Of a DNA stretch of 64,000 nt, positions 36,052 through 44,480 are shown piece after piece. A program made the position numbers and the translations under genes. A model generated the notes under the pieces. That model ran no database searches. It worked only from the letters and a program-made list of their open reading frames with translations, and was not told where the DNA came from. The DNA comes from Planococcus maritimus. GTDB lineage: Bacteria; Bacillota; Bacilli; Bacillales_A; Planococcaceae. The stretch lies in contig NZ_LTZG01000001.1 of the NCBI RefSeq assembly GCF_001592825.1, forward strand, positions 682,001-746,000. Reading direction: 5' to 3'. Each line of letters starts with the position of its first letter. The stretch's first letter is position 1.

Positions 36052-36639
36052 TCAAAAACTGTTCAGCGATTCAGCAGATTTACGGCCCCAATAATCCTGT
36101 TGCTCGCACAGCTCCTCGTATTCTTTCTTTAATATGCCCACAATGATTCGGTCGTAATAGCGATTGTTGCGATAGGCATGCTCGCGGAGGCGCCCTTCTT
36201 CTTTCCATCCGCATTTTTGGATGAAGAGATTATAGGACGGGATATTATGCTCAACAATGTCTCCGTCCAACCGGTGCAATTGAAGCTCTTCAAACGCATA
36301 TTTCATGGTCGTCATGACCGTATCACGGCCATAGCCATGTCCTTGCATATTCTTTTTGCCGATAATGATGCCATGGTAAGCCGAGCGATTTTTCAAATCG
36401 ATGTCCGTGATCGTTGAAATTCCGATAAAGCCATCTTCCTGCGTATCGATCGCAAAGCGCAAATTGCGCGTATCCTGCGCTTGCCGATGGAACCACTCGT
36501 TTTGCTGCTCTGATGAAATCGGATGTGACCAGCCCCCCAGCAATTGGCCGATAGCCGGATCGTTATGAAAACTTCTCAAACTCTCCATATCGGATTTTTC
36601 CAACGCACGCAACATGACTTTTTTGCCGTGAATATTCAT
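36052..36639 (-). CDS. RimJ/RimL-type GNAT acetyltransferase
   Basis: The 195-residue protein begins with the typical KKVMLRALEKSDMESL opening and has motif A in YHGIIIGKKNMQGHGYGRDTVMTTMKYAFEEL (QGHGYG is the CoA loop), followed by NIPSYNLFIQKCGWKEEGRLREHAY. This subgroup acetylates N-terminal or small-molecule amines, including SpeG-like and drug acetyltransferases. The acceptor is unknown. GGAGGG lies about seven bases before the ATG. Confidence 0.88.
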   Translation of the reverse strand: MNIHGKKVMLRALEKSDMESLRSFHNDPAIGQLLGGWSHPISSEQQNEWFHRQAQDTRNLRFAIDTQEDGFIGISTITDIDLKNRSAYHGIIIGKKNMQGHGYGRDTVMTTMKYAFEELQLHRLDGDIVEHNIPSYNLFIQKCGWKEEGRLREHAYRNNRYYDRIIVGILKKEYEELCEQQDYWGRKSAESLNSF

Positions 36640-36681
36640 TGAAATCCCTCCTTTTTTATATGAAGCATTTGCACATACTTC

Positions 36682-37734
36682 TTAAGGTTTGCGATAGATG
36701 GGAAAGAACCCTCCGACCTCATTAGCTTTGCCTTTCAACTCTGCAAGTTTCTTGTATATGTCATGTTGGTAAATATTGGTTCCTAAATAATAATCATAGT
36801 AGTTTTGGTTTGTAAACGACGATTTATATTTGAATAGAGAATCGCCCTCTTGATAGCCCCCTCCCAAATGGAGCGTTTGGCAGCCTTTGTCCTTTGAAAA
36901 AGCGACCATGAAATCAAATAATAAATTATTCGGCCTCATGCTCAAACACCTTGTGTCAGAGGCTCCCAAGTGATAATGCGCAAAGCGATTGGCCGTGAGC
37001 ACGATCGCTGCCGCAATGACTTGCTCTTCGTGGAAAACAAATAGCAAATGCGACTTTGAAATGACTGTATCCGCCAATTGCTGTTTCAGCAGCGCTTCAC
37101 TGAAATAGTAATAACGAGCAGCCGATTTTCGTTGCATCGTTTCATTGTATAGTTTAAGAAATACGCCAATATTCTTGTCGCTTTTTTCAACTGCCCGGCA
37201 ATAAAGCCGATGCGAACGCGCCTTTTTGATATTGCGCTTGGCCATATGGCTATAATGCTGTCGAATTGCCGAAAGTTCTCCTGCCAGGTTGACCGCCGTC
37301 GTTTTCCGGATGTATTGCAAGGTACAATAGCCTTGCAAATAATGGGCATTCTCCAGCAGGGGATGCATGCGCACAATCTCTGAAACGATATTTGCGTTTT
37401 GGCAATACGCTTGGAACAATTCGCGGAATTCCTTGAGAACTCCCGGATCTCCTGAAATCAGAGGCCCTCCATACCCATAAGCCGATGTTATGTCATAAAG
37501 AGGCGATCCAGCGACAACCGCATCGATTTTTCTGATGATGAAGGGGTAAATCACGCTTCCCAGGTTGTTTTGAAAATGAACCAATTTAGCTTGTCCTTGT
37601 TCTTTTTTGGCATTCCATTCATTGTACTCATAGGTATAGTAGACATCCTGTACGGCGAAATCATTTACTGCCCGGTTCCATTGCTCTTTCGTATCGATAA
37701 TGGCCATGCTCGGCACCCGAATGTCCAGCGTCAT
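36682..37734 (-). CDS. FemAB/GNAT-like acyltransferase paralog 5
   Basis: A 350-residue member with an N-terminal extension of about 25 residues relative to copies 1-3. Conserved blocks are VIYPFIIRKI, YDITSAYGYGGPL, VRMHPLLENAHYL, YSHMAKRNIKKARSHR, HYHLGASD, and LHLGGGYQEGDSLFKYKSSF. The frame opens at 37794, but GGGGG seven bases before the ATG at 37734 gives a better start. It has its own direct-repeat promoter (site 5), and a tandem repeat array lies just behind that promoter. Confidence 0.8.
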   Translation of the reverse strand: MTLDIRVPSMAIIDTKEQWNRAVNDFAVQDVYYTYEYNEWNAKKEQGQAKLVHFQNNLGSVIYPFIIRKIDAVVAGSPLYDITSAYGYGGPLISGDPGVLKEFRELFQAYCQNANIVSEIVRMHPLLENAHYLQGYCTLQYIRKTTAVNLAGELSAIRQHYSHMAKRNIKKARSHRLYCRAVEKSDKNIGVFLKLYNETMQRKSAARYYYFSEALLKQQLADTVISKSHLLFVFHEEQVIAAAIVLTANRFAHYHLGASDTRCLSMRPNNLLFDFMVAFSKDKGCQTLHLGGGYQEGDSLFKYKSSFTNQNYYDYYLGTNIYQHDIYKKLAELKGKANEVGGFFPIYRKP

Positions 37735-37786
37735 CTCTTCACCCCCATTGATTATTGATCGGCATCGTTGTTCTGTATCTAAATGC

Positions 37787-37819
37787 ATTATCAATCTTCA
37801 AGGTTAAAGATTAGTTAAA
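37787..37819 (-). promoter_or_regulatory. Response-regulator-type promoter of FemAB-like gene 5 (site 5)
   Basis: TTTAACT (37813-37819), N4, TTTAACC (37802-37808), N9, GATAAT (37787-37792), reading toward the gene. The -10 lies 53 bases before the chosen ATG. Confidence 0.7.
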
Positions 37820-37898
37820 TTTTCGATGCTAGTTAATTTTTTTATTGGAAAATCTTGAAAGATAAATAGCGGTAACCAGTCAAAGCAAACTCAAACAG

Positions 37899-38630
37899 AA
37901 CGCTGAAACGACTCCGCACACAAACTCTCACAAACTTGTCCCAGGAAGCGATTCCCCCACTAGCCGGCAACTGGGTAAGATGCAGGCCCATCGCAACAAC
38001 CTACAGGCAACGAAATCTCCCAGCCGCCTAGCGCCAGGGGGTGAGCCGATGCCGTAAGACAAGTGCTCTTCTTGCTTATTGCAAGAGGCCAACCCAAAGC
38101 CCGGCGGCGACTAGCCAGGGGATACTCAAAGAAAACGCTGAAACGATGCCGCACGCAAACTCTCACAAACTTGTCCCAGGAAGCGATTCCCCCACTAACC
38201 GGCAACGTGTAAAGAAGCGGATCTACTTAAGTAATTTCCGTACAATGGAATCACTCAGCCGCCAAGCGTCAAGGGGTGAGCCGACGCAATAAGACAGGTG
38301 CTTTTCCTGGCTTATTGCAAAAAGGCCAACCCAAAGCCCGGCGGCGACGATTCAGATCATACTTAAAGAGAACGCTGAAACGACTTCGTACACAAACTCT
38401 CACAAACTTGTCCCAGGAAGCGATTCCCCCACTAGCCGGCAACTGGGTAAGATGCAGAGCCATTTGAACAAGCTACACATAACGAAATATCTCAGCCGCC
38501 TAGCGCCAGGGGGTGAGCCGATGCCGTAAGACAAGTGCTCTTCTTGACTTACGGCAAGAGGCCAACCCAAAGCACGGCGGCGACTAGCCAGGTGATACTT
38601 AAAGAAAACGCTGAAACGATGCCGCACGCA
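37899..38630 (+). repeat. Tandem array 2 of the structured repeat (235-237 bp unit)
   Basis: Three full units begin at 37899, 38134 and 38371 with AACGCTGAAACGA, and a partial fourth begins at 38607. Cores lie at 38023-38108, 38258-38345 and 38495-38581. Each has an outer GCCGCC/GGCGGC stem, GGGT-GAGCC facing GGCC-AACCC, and an inner hairpin. The inner stem varies with pairing kept: GCAATAAG/CTTATTGC in core 2 and GCCGTAAG/CTTACGGC in core 3. Between cores is a conserved AGGAAGCGATTCCCCCACTA stretch, found inverted in array 3. No gene is supported in 37820-38702. Confidence 0.92.
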
Positions 38631-38666
38631 ACCCTTCACTATCTCTGCCCACTCTTCATTCCACAC

Positions 38667-38697
38667 AAAAAAAGGCCCAGCTGAACGCTGCGCCTTT
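38667..38697 (-). terminator. Terminator of the GGDEF/EAL gene
   Basis: AAGGCGCAGC pairs with GCTGGGCCTT with one mismatch around TTCA, followed by TTTTT on the minus strand, directly behind the stop codon. Confidence 0.85.
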
Positions 38698-38702
38698 TAA
38701 AC

Positions 38703-40790
38703 TCAATATAAAATCGGTGCATGAAACAATCCATCCGGCTGCTCCAAATACTTATCCCACACCCTCACAGCTTTATCCGCAGGAAGCGGCCGGCTGAAAT
38801 AATACCCTTGCCCGATAATTTCGTATTGCTTCATCAAATTCACTTGCTCAAGCGTTTCAAGCCCTTCCACCACCACATCTGCCCCGAGATTCTTTCCGAG
38901 TTCGATGATCGTAGCCAAAATGGCCATGCTGCGGTCGCTTCCAAGCACCTCGTCGACCAGTGATTTATCGATTTTCAAAGTGTCGATCTGGATATTCTTC
39001 ACTGCATTGAGCGACGAATAGCCGGTCCCGAAATCATCGATCGCCAGCTTGACGCCGATGTCCTGCAATTCCTCGACCAAGCCCGCTGCCGTATCGAGGT
39101 CGAGCATGATGCTTTCCGTAATTTCAATTTCCACGCATTCTGCCGGGACATCCGTAGCACTTAAAATGCGCGACACTTTTTCAGCAAACTCCGGATCCAA
39201 AAACTGTTTGGCGGACACATTGACCGACACATGGACATCCGGCCTGCTTTCACGGCGCCACACACTCAACTGCTCGCAGGCTTCACGCAGCACCCATTCC
39301 CCAATGGCATGGATAGCCCCGCATTCTTCCGCAACGGGAATGAATTCAGAAGGCGGCACTGCGCCCAGCGTAGAATTCCAGCGCAGCAATGCTTCAAAGC
39401 CGATAACCCGACCGCTTACTAGCTCGATCTGCGGCTGGTAATGAACCGAAAATTCGCCATTGACCAATGCCTGCTGCAAGGCTTGCGTTAATTCCTGCTT
39501 GCGGGTCGAACTGTCCAAAAGCTCTGGAGAAAAGAATGCATAACTTTCCTTACCGGCACTTTTCGCCATGAATAGCGCAAGGTCCGCTTGCTTAATCAGC
39601 CTTTCTTCGTCCAGCTCCGTCACTTTTTGACAACTGATGCCAATGCTGACCCTGGAAGTGATCGACCGTCCGCTAATTTGGATCGGCTCTTCGATAGCCA
39701 GTAAAATAGCTTGGCATAGCTGTTCGAGATAAGGCTTTTTCACGTTCGGCACCGTAAAGATGAACTCATCTCCGCCAAGTCTGGCAAGCGTAACCGTTAC
39801 CGGCAGTACTGACTTCAAGCGCTCGACAATTTTTTTCAAGAACTGGTCGCCGCCGTCTTGTCCTAGCAATTCATTAATGGACTTAAAATCATCAAAATCC
39901 AAGAGAACAACACCGATAGACTCAATTTCTCCGTCTCCTGAATCTGGCAACTCTCGTAAATGGGCAAAAAACCAGTGACGGTTCGGAATGCCCGTCAATT
40001 GGTCGGTATAGGCAAGCGTGCGGAATCGGCTTTCACTGGCTTTTACCTGTTGCAGCAAACCACTTTCCGTTTCGAGTGCATGTAAATCGACCAAAGCCAG
40101 ATTCGCTGCAAATAATAACAACAAGCTAACCATTAATGCGACAAAAATAGCTGTACTGATGACCCATAAGCCATCCGTCGCCGTTTCCGGAAGTGGCATA
40201 TTGGAATAGAAAGTATTTGTTGAAGTGTAATGAAGCAATGTGAGGACAAATCCCATGACAGCAGCATTTTTGAGCCGCTGCTTCTCTGATGCTTGCTTTG
40301 CGTTAGATTGTCGGACAAAGCGGAAAGCGAAATAACTCATCATCAGAATAATGGCTGCTGAGAGGAAGTAATAGCCCGCTGAAATCGCCAAAAAACGAAC
40401 ATTCAAGATGCCTGATAATCCTAGAAAATGGACCGCCTTTATCAAAACCGCTGTGATGAGGACACGTTTTGCTGTGTCACTGCGGCTGCCGATGCCTTTA
40501 GGGATAATCTTTACAATGTACGCTGCCAATAAACAAGCCGCCACTAGCCCGAGAGCAAGCAGCCCAATTCGCGGCGTAAATCGGTATTCCGCTACGAAGG
40601 TCAAGATGCCAAGCACTTGCATGCCAAAAAAACCACTCCCTAGAGCCAGCACCGCAAGCAGCTTAGTGCGTGAATGGATCGCCTTTTCCCGTCTGCTTAT
40701 GTATTCAATGAGGATCAAGATGGTGTAACTAGTCGCAATAGATACGATAATGGATAAAAAGATCAAGCTAATATGGGGGAACATAGCCAT
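38703..40790 (-). CDS. Membrane GGDEF-EAL protein (c-di-GMP turnover) with MHYT-like sensor region
   Basis: The 695-residue protein has seven to eight N-terminal spans (to about 250), a GGDEF domain (RLGGDEF, about residue 345) and a C-terminal EAL domain (GFEALLRW, about 465; DDFGTGYSS; VEGLETLEQ). The GGDEF signature is intact and the EAL metal and loop-6 residues are present, so both cyclase and phosphodiesterase activity are possible. The spans carry only degenerate MHYT-like repeats (FFGMQVLGI, VHFLGLSG, LLHYTSTN). AGGAGG six bases before the ATG at 40790 sets the start. A possible sigma-B-like promoter lies at 40947-40971. Confidence 0.9.
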   Translation of the reverse strand: MAMFPHISLIFLSIIVSIATSYTILILIEYISRREKAIHSRTKLLAVLALGSGFFGMQVLGILTFVAEYRFTPRIGLLALGLVAACLLAAYIVKIIPKGIGSRSDTAKRVLITAVLIKAVHFLGLSGILNVRFLAISAGYYFLSAAIILMMSYFAFRFVRQSNAKQASEKQRLKNAAVMGFVLTLLHYTSTNTFYSNMPLPETATDGLWVISTAIFVALMVSLLLLFAANLALVDLHALETESGLLQQVKASESRFRTLAYTDQLTGIPNRHWFFAHLRELPDSGDGEIESIGVVLLDFDDFKSINELLGQDGGDQFLKKIVERLKSVLPVTVTLARLGGDEFIFTVPNVKKPYLEQLCQAILLAIEEPIQISGRSITSRVSIGISCQKVTELDEERLIKQADLALFMAKSAGKESYAFFSPELLDSSTRKQELTQALQQALVNGEFSVHYQPQIELVSGRVIGFEALLRWNSTLGAVPPSEFIPVAEECGAIHAIGEWVLREACEQLSVWRRESRPDVHVSVNVSAKQFLDPEFAEKVSRILSATDVPAECVEIEITESIMLDLDTAAGLVEELQDIGVKLAIDDFGTGYSSLNAVKNIQIDTLKIDKSLVDEVLGSDRSMAILATIIELGKNLGADVVVEGLETLEQVNLMKQYEIIGQGYYFSRPLPADKAVRVWDKYLEQPDGLFHAPILY

Positions 40791-40946
40791 GGCAAACCTC
40801 CTGACTTGGCGAACCAAAAAAGTTATTGTGTTTCTTGCTATTTTGATGCTTATAGGCGGTAATTCAATCAAAAAAGGACTTTATTACCAGCATTTAAATT
40901 ACCCGATGATTCTTAAAGCTCTTTTTTATGGAATATAATAAACATT

Positions 40947-40971
40947 ATACCCTCGTTTAGTTGTCTTTTAC
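40947..40971 (-). promoter_or_regulatory. Weak candidate sigma-B promoter of the GGDEF/EAL gene
   Basis: GTAAAA (40966-40971), 13-bp spacer, GGGTAT (40947-40952). The -10 fits sigma-B exactly; the -35 matches four of six. A sigma-A -10 (TATAAT) overlaps without a good -35. The rest of 40791-41072 shows no gene. Confidence 0.3.
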
Positions 40972-41072
40972 ATAGAACTAAACACCTTCTAAAATTACAT
41001 AAAATAACTTTTATTTCTTAATTCCGAATACAGTCTTCTTGCGGGTAAGCTAATTAACTGTATTATTCACAC

Positions 41073-41101
41073 AAAAAAAGCGCCGCCCTTTCAGCGCCGC
41101 T
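41073..41101 (-). terminator. Terminator of the small protein gene at 41114
   Basis: AGCGGCGC pairs with GCGGCGCT with one mismatch, followed by seven T on the minus strand. Confidence 0.8.
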
Positions 41102-41113
41102 TTCGTGTGTGCT

Positions 41114-41449
41114 TTATTCTTTCGCTTTTTCGCCGCTGCCTTTCTTTTTCAAAGTCACGGTCATCCCTGCTTCAGCTTTACCCGCCACGATAAATTGCAG
41201 CAACCCGCCAGTTTCGACAGCCCCGACCACATTCAATTCAATCGTCTCGACTTCATAGTCTTTAAAACCTTTCAATAGTTGTTCCAGTGTATCCCGTGAG
41301 ATTGGCGCGTGCTTGCTCTTCTCCTGATCCGAGGCTATCTTGAATTGTTTGCCTGTCATACCGCTTTGGAGCCGGATCTCTTCCACTCGATTTCCATCAA
41401 TCACCGGCAGCCAAATAAATGGATCGTTTGGCTTGTTTAGTTCATTCAT
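41114..41449 (-). CDS. Small protein of unknown function
   Basis: The 111-residue protein has no signal peptide or membrane span. It is predicted alpha/beta: strands in FIWLPVIDG and EEIRLQS, a helix in SRDTLEQLLKGFKDY, then paired strands ETIELNVVGAVET, LLQFIVAGKAEAGMTVTLKKK, and a lysine-rich tail. No family recognised. It lies head to head with the TPR/HEPN-like gene at 41581, with about 130 bases between them. Confidence 0.6.
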   Translation of the reverse strand: MNELNKPNDPFIWLPVIDGNRVEEIRLQSGMTGKQFKIASDQEKSKHAPISRDTLEQLLKGFKDYEVETIELNVVGAVETGGLLQFIVAGKAEAGMTVTLKKKGSGEKAKE

Positions 41450-41580
41450 GCCCTCTCCTCCCTTCGGATTGTCTTCTATATTCCATATTTTCTGCCAATT
41501 TCCTGCAGCGGGGTGACCAATGGGCTTTTTTCCCTTAGAATAGATAGAGACACATCAAAACGCATCAAGGAGGAAATGGG

Positions 41581-42981
41581 ATGGCAACTTTAAGCGACAT
41601 CGCCCTATCTGATGATTTAGGGCAATTTGAAATAAAAGAAATTTACGGGGCGACCCATCAGCTTCTTCAGGAAATGCAACAAGCAAAAGCCGAAGCTTTC
41701 CCTGGCCGTATCAACTCAATGATCAATCATTTAAAAGAGCGCCTGCAAGGCAAAGCGGCCTATCCGCTCGCTGTACTGCTTGAGACGAGCTATCTGTCGA
41801 TTCAGCATCAGCTGAAGAAAGACTGGAATTCGGATTTAAAACAGCGCCAATTGTCTCTTTACGACAACACGATCGAAACCTACCGCGGACGTATTCCATC
41901 GAATGTCTGGAACCAGGTCTGCCTGAACTATGCAGAAACGCTCGTCCACACCGGACGCTCAATCGATGCGCAAGCAGTGCTGAAAGAAATGGTCAAAGAT
42001 GAAAACGATCCTTCCTATCAGCGCTTGAACGGAGAATTCGGCTGGACCTTGATTTTCTACTCGACTTTCCTTCCGGTCAAAGCCGAACGCCTCAGCGCAC
42101 TCGAAAAAGCACTCGATTTATTCAAGACCGCTAAAAACGATATCAAAGACGAAAAAGGCCAAGCTTTATACGACGAACGCATCAAACTGGCCGAAAATAT
42201 GATCGACCAGCTCGGCGAGGTCGATCCAGTGAAACTCTCCCAACTGCCGGAACCGACTGCAGAAGAGCAGCGCTACCTCGACTGGTGCGCAGAACAGCAA
42301 TTATTCCTCAACAGCGGCAACGACATCGAGCCAGATACAATGGCACAGCGCGATTTGCCGCTGCGCATCCAGAACAATGCATTCCTCGGCAGCTTCCTGG
42401 ACTCGCTGACGCATGAGTTCGCGTCGATGCGCCGTTCACTTTACTTGGCCACAACTGGCGAAGATGTTGCAGACGACCATAAGCTCGATGGCGACAATAC
42501 GCGTTACACGAAACGCTATGAAGATTTGAAGCAAGTCTATCGCCAAGCTTATGGCTTATTCGATAAAATTGCGCTGTTATTGAACCAGACAATGCAATTG
42601 GGCGTTGAAGAACCGCGCGTGAATTTCCAACGCATCTGGTTCGAGGAAGAGGACTTGAAAAAGCCGCTCAAGCCTTTTGTCCAAAACACGAAAAATGATG
42701 CATTGAAAGCTCTGTACTGGCTGTCGAAAGAAGTGTATGGCTATGAATTGGCCGATGAGCAAAGCATGTTCGTGAAAAAAGCCTTGCACATCCGCAACCG
42801 CATCGACAACAGCTATCTGCAAGTGGTCGAAAAAGCGGAACCATTCGATAAAGAAAACGCTCGTGCCCAAAGCCACCATATTACCGAAGCGGAGCTCGAA
42901 CGCATGACGCTCGCCATAAGCCAAAAAGCACGTAATGGCATGATGTACCTGCAGTTCGCTTTGGCGATTGGCAAGAAATAA
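41581..42981 (+). CDS. TPR-containing protein with C-terminal LA2681-type HEPN-like domain
   Basis: The 466-residue all-helical protein has TPR-like repeats over roughly residues 60-220 (LLETSYLSIQHQLKKDW, NQVCLNYAETLVHTGRSIDAQAVL, ALEKALDLFKTAKND). The C-terminal part (about 285-466) has the layout of LA2681-type HEPN domains: NDALKALYWLSKEVYGYELADE followed by ALHIRNRIDNSYLQVVEKAE. HEPN RNases use an RN-x4-6-H motif. Here RNRIDN lacks the expected His, so the domain may be non-catalytic. AAGGAGG lies about seven bases before the ATG. The family assignment is by pattern only. Confidence 0.6.
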   Translation: MATLSDIALSDDLGQFEIKEIYGATHQLLQEMQQAKAEAFPGRINSMINHLKERLQGKAAYPLAVLLETSYLSIQHQLKKDWNSDLKQRQLSLYDNTIETYRGRIPSNVWNQVCLNYAETLVHTGRSIDAQAVLKEMVKDENDPSYQRLNGEFGWTLIFYSTFLPVKAERLSALEKALDLFKTAKNDIKDEKGQALYDERIKLAENMIDQLGEVDPVKLSQLPEPTAEEQRYLDWCAEQQLFLNSGNDIEPDTMAQRDLPLRIQNNAFLGSFLDSLTHEFASMRRSLYLATTGEDVADDHKLDGDNTRYTKRYEDLKQVYRQAYGLFDKIALLLNQTMQLGVEEPRVNFQRIWFEEEDLKKPLKPFVQNTKNDALKALYWLSKEVYGYELADEQSMFVKKALHIRNRIDNSYLQVVEKAEPFDKENARAQSHHITEAELERMTLAISQKARNGMMYLQFALAIGKK

Positions 42982-42990
42982 TCCAAGAAT

Positions 42991-43021
42991 AAAGCCGTGC
43001 AGCTCAGCTGCACGGCTTTTT
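42991..43021. terminator. Terminator behind the HEPN-like gene
   Basis: A 12-bp perfect stem (42991-43002 with 43008-43019) flanked by AAA and TTTT can serve the plus-strand gene and, from the other side, the Lrp gene. Confidence 0.88.
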
Positions 43022-43038
43022 GATGGACTTGATGGCAA

Positions 43039-43452
43039 TTAACCATATTGCTGGATCGCGATGGCGACTTTATAACTGGCAAACTCACTGATGCCATTGA
43101 GGAAGCTGTCCAGGTCATGATGCGTCGGAAAATGGCATTCGATTAGATAACAGCCTTCGCCGCTCGTTTTGAAATAACGGCTGACATGATCCTGCCAGCT
43201 TTCCAGTTCATCGAAAAACTTCTGGTGCTTCGGTTCGTGCATAATCGCCGTGACAAAGGCGTGGACAGAATATCCGAGTTTTTCCCTGGATATTCGGATG
43301 GTATAGCCTTCAATGATGCCCGCTTCTTCCAGTTTCAAGACACGTGCCGCGGTGGCCTGTCCCGTCAAATGCACTTTTTCGCCAAGCTCTTTCATTGTCA
43401 TGCGGCTATGTCGGGCAAGTTCATCCAAAATAAGTTGATCTGTCGAATCCAT
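43039..43452 (-). CDS. Lrp/AsnC-family transcriptional regulator
   Basis: The protein of about 137 residues has an N-terminal AsnC-type helix-turn-helix (DSTDQLILDELARHSRMTMKELGEKVHLTGQATAARVLKLEEAGIIEGYTIRI) and a C-terminal RAM/ligand-binding ferredoxin-like domain (FVTAIMHEP, YLIECHFPTHHDLDSFLNGI). The frame opens at 43473. The ATG at 43452 starts at the usual family N-terminus, although AAAGGA is somewhat distant (12 bases). It is divergent from the MBL-fold gene at 43573 and may control it. The effector is unknown. Confidence 0.88.
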   Translation of the reverse strand: MDSTDQLILDELARHSRMTMKELGEKVHLTGQATAARVLKLEEAGIIEGYTIRISREKLGYSVHAFVTAIMHEPKHQKFFDELESWQDHVSRYFKTSGEGCYLIECHFPTHHDLDSFLNGISEFASYKVAIAIQQYG

Positions 43453-43572
43453 GGCAAGTTCCATTCCTTTCATTAATCAAGTCAAAACGCTAAAAGACAT
43501 TCACGAGGCCGATGCCACTTTCATGAGTTCCAGTATATACTAGGGACACACGACAGGAAAGGAGTTCAAATC

Positions 43573-44334
43573 ATGAAAATCCAACATATCCGCAACGCCA
43601 CTTTACGTATTCAATACGCCGGCAAGCAGTTCCTTATCGATCCATTTCTCGGAGACCAGGCAAGTTACCCGCCATTTCCGAATTCCGCTAGACAGGACCG
43701 GCAGAATCCCTTGGAGGAATTGCCGGTTCCGGTACAGCAGCTCCTAGAAGGCATCGATGCAGTCATCATCACCCATCTTCACCTGGATCATTACGATGAG
43801 GCCGCCAAACAATTATTGCCGAAACAACTGCCGGTTTTTTGCCAAAATGAAGAAGATGCCCAAGTCCTGCGCAGTGATGGCTTTACGGAAGTAACGATTC
43901 TCGCTGAAGACACGAACTTCGAAAGGATCCGCTTAATCAAGACGCAAGGCCAGCATGGGCGCGGGGACATCCTGAAAATGACCGGCCTTGTCTGCGGCGT
44001 CGTTTTTCAACACGAAAACGAACAAACGCTTTATGTAGCCGGTGACACCGTCTGGTATGAAGGCGTCCAACAAGCGATTGAAGACCATCAGCCTGGCATC
44101 ATCATCTTGAATGCCGGAGATAACCAATTTAACGAAGGCGGCTCGCTCGTCATGGGCAAAGAAGATGTGAAAAAAACACATGAAGCTGCACCGCAAGCGA
44201 CTTTGATCGCCGTCCACATGGAAGCCGTCAACCACTGGGCGTTATCCCGTGAAGAACTGAACAATTTTGCGGCTGAGCAAGGATTCTCTGCCAAGCTGTA
44301 TGTGCCGTTTGATGGAGAAGCGTTCAATTTTTAA
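43573..44334 (+). CDS. UlaG-like metallo-beta-lactamase-fold hydrolase
   Basis: The 253-residue protein begins IQHIRNATLRIQYAGKQFLIDPFLG, the typical UlaG/MBL opening, with the metal motif THLHLDHYDEA (about 63-73), a His in GQHGRG, the bridging Asp in VAGDTVWY and a terminal His in VHMEAVNHW. A metal-dependent hydrolase of unknown substrate is expected. GGAAAGGAG lies about eight bases before the ATG. A regulator gene of the Lrp type faces it. Confidence 0.88.
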   Translation: MKIQHIRNATLRIQYAGKQFLIDPFLGDQASYPPFPNSARQDRQNPLEELPVPVQQLLEGIDAVIITHLHLDHYDEAAKQLLPKQLPVFCQNEEDAQVLRSDGFTEVTILAEDTNFERIRLIKTQGQHGRGDILKMTGLVCGVVFQHENEQTLYVAGDTVWYEGVQQAIEDHQPGIIILNAGDNQFNEGGSLVMGKEDVKKTHEAAPQATLIAVHMEAVNHWALSREELNNFAAEQGFSAKLYVPFDGEAFNF

Positions 44335-44337
44335 TAG

Positions 44338-44372
44338 AAAAAAGCCAGGGACCAAGGTCCCTGGCTTTTTCC
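44338..44372 (+). terminator. Terminator of the UlaG-like gene
   Basis: A 13-bp perfect stem (44341-44353 with 44356-44368) with a two-base nominal loop, flanked by A and T runs, works in both directions. The 110 bases to 44480 hold nothing else I can identify. Confidence 0.9.
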
Positions 44373-44480
44373 TATTCGCAGATCAACCCTTACTTCCCGA
44401 TGCCAGGGCAAGCCTGCAGCATACGATCATCTGATTATTGCTAATGCACAGTCCTCTATTAATGGCACAAAGAAGCTTAT

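Noticed and set aside
37899-38630. CRISPR array
   Set aside because: The unit is 235-237 bp with internal covarying stems and no short repeat/unique spacer pattern; no cas gene is present.
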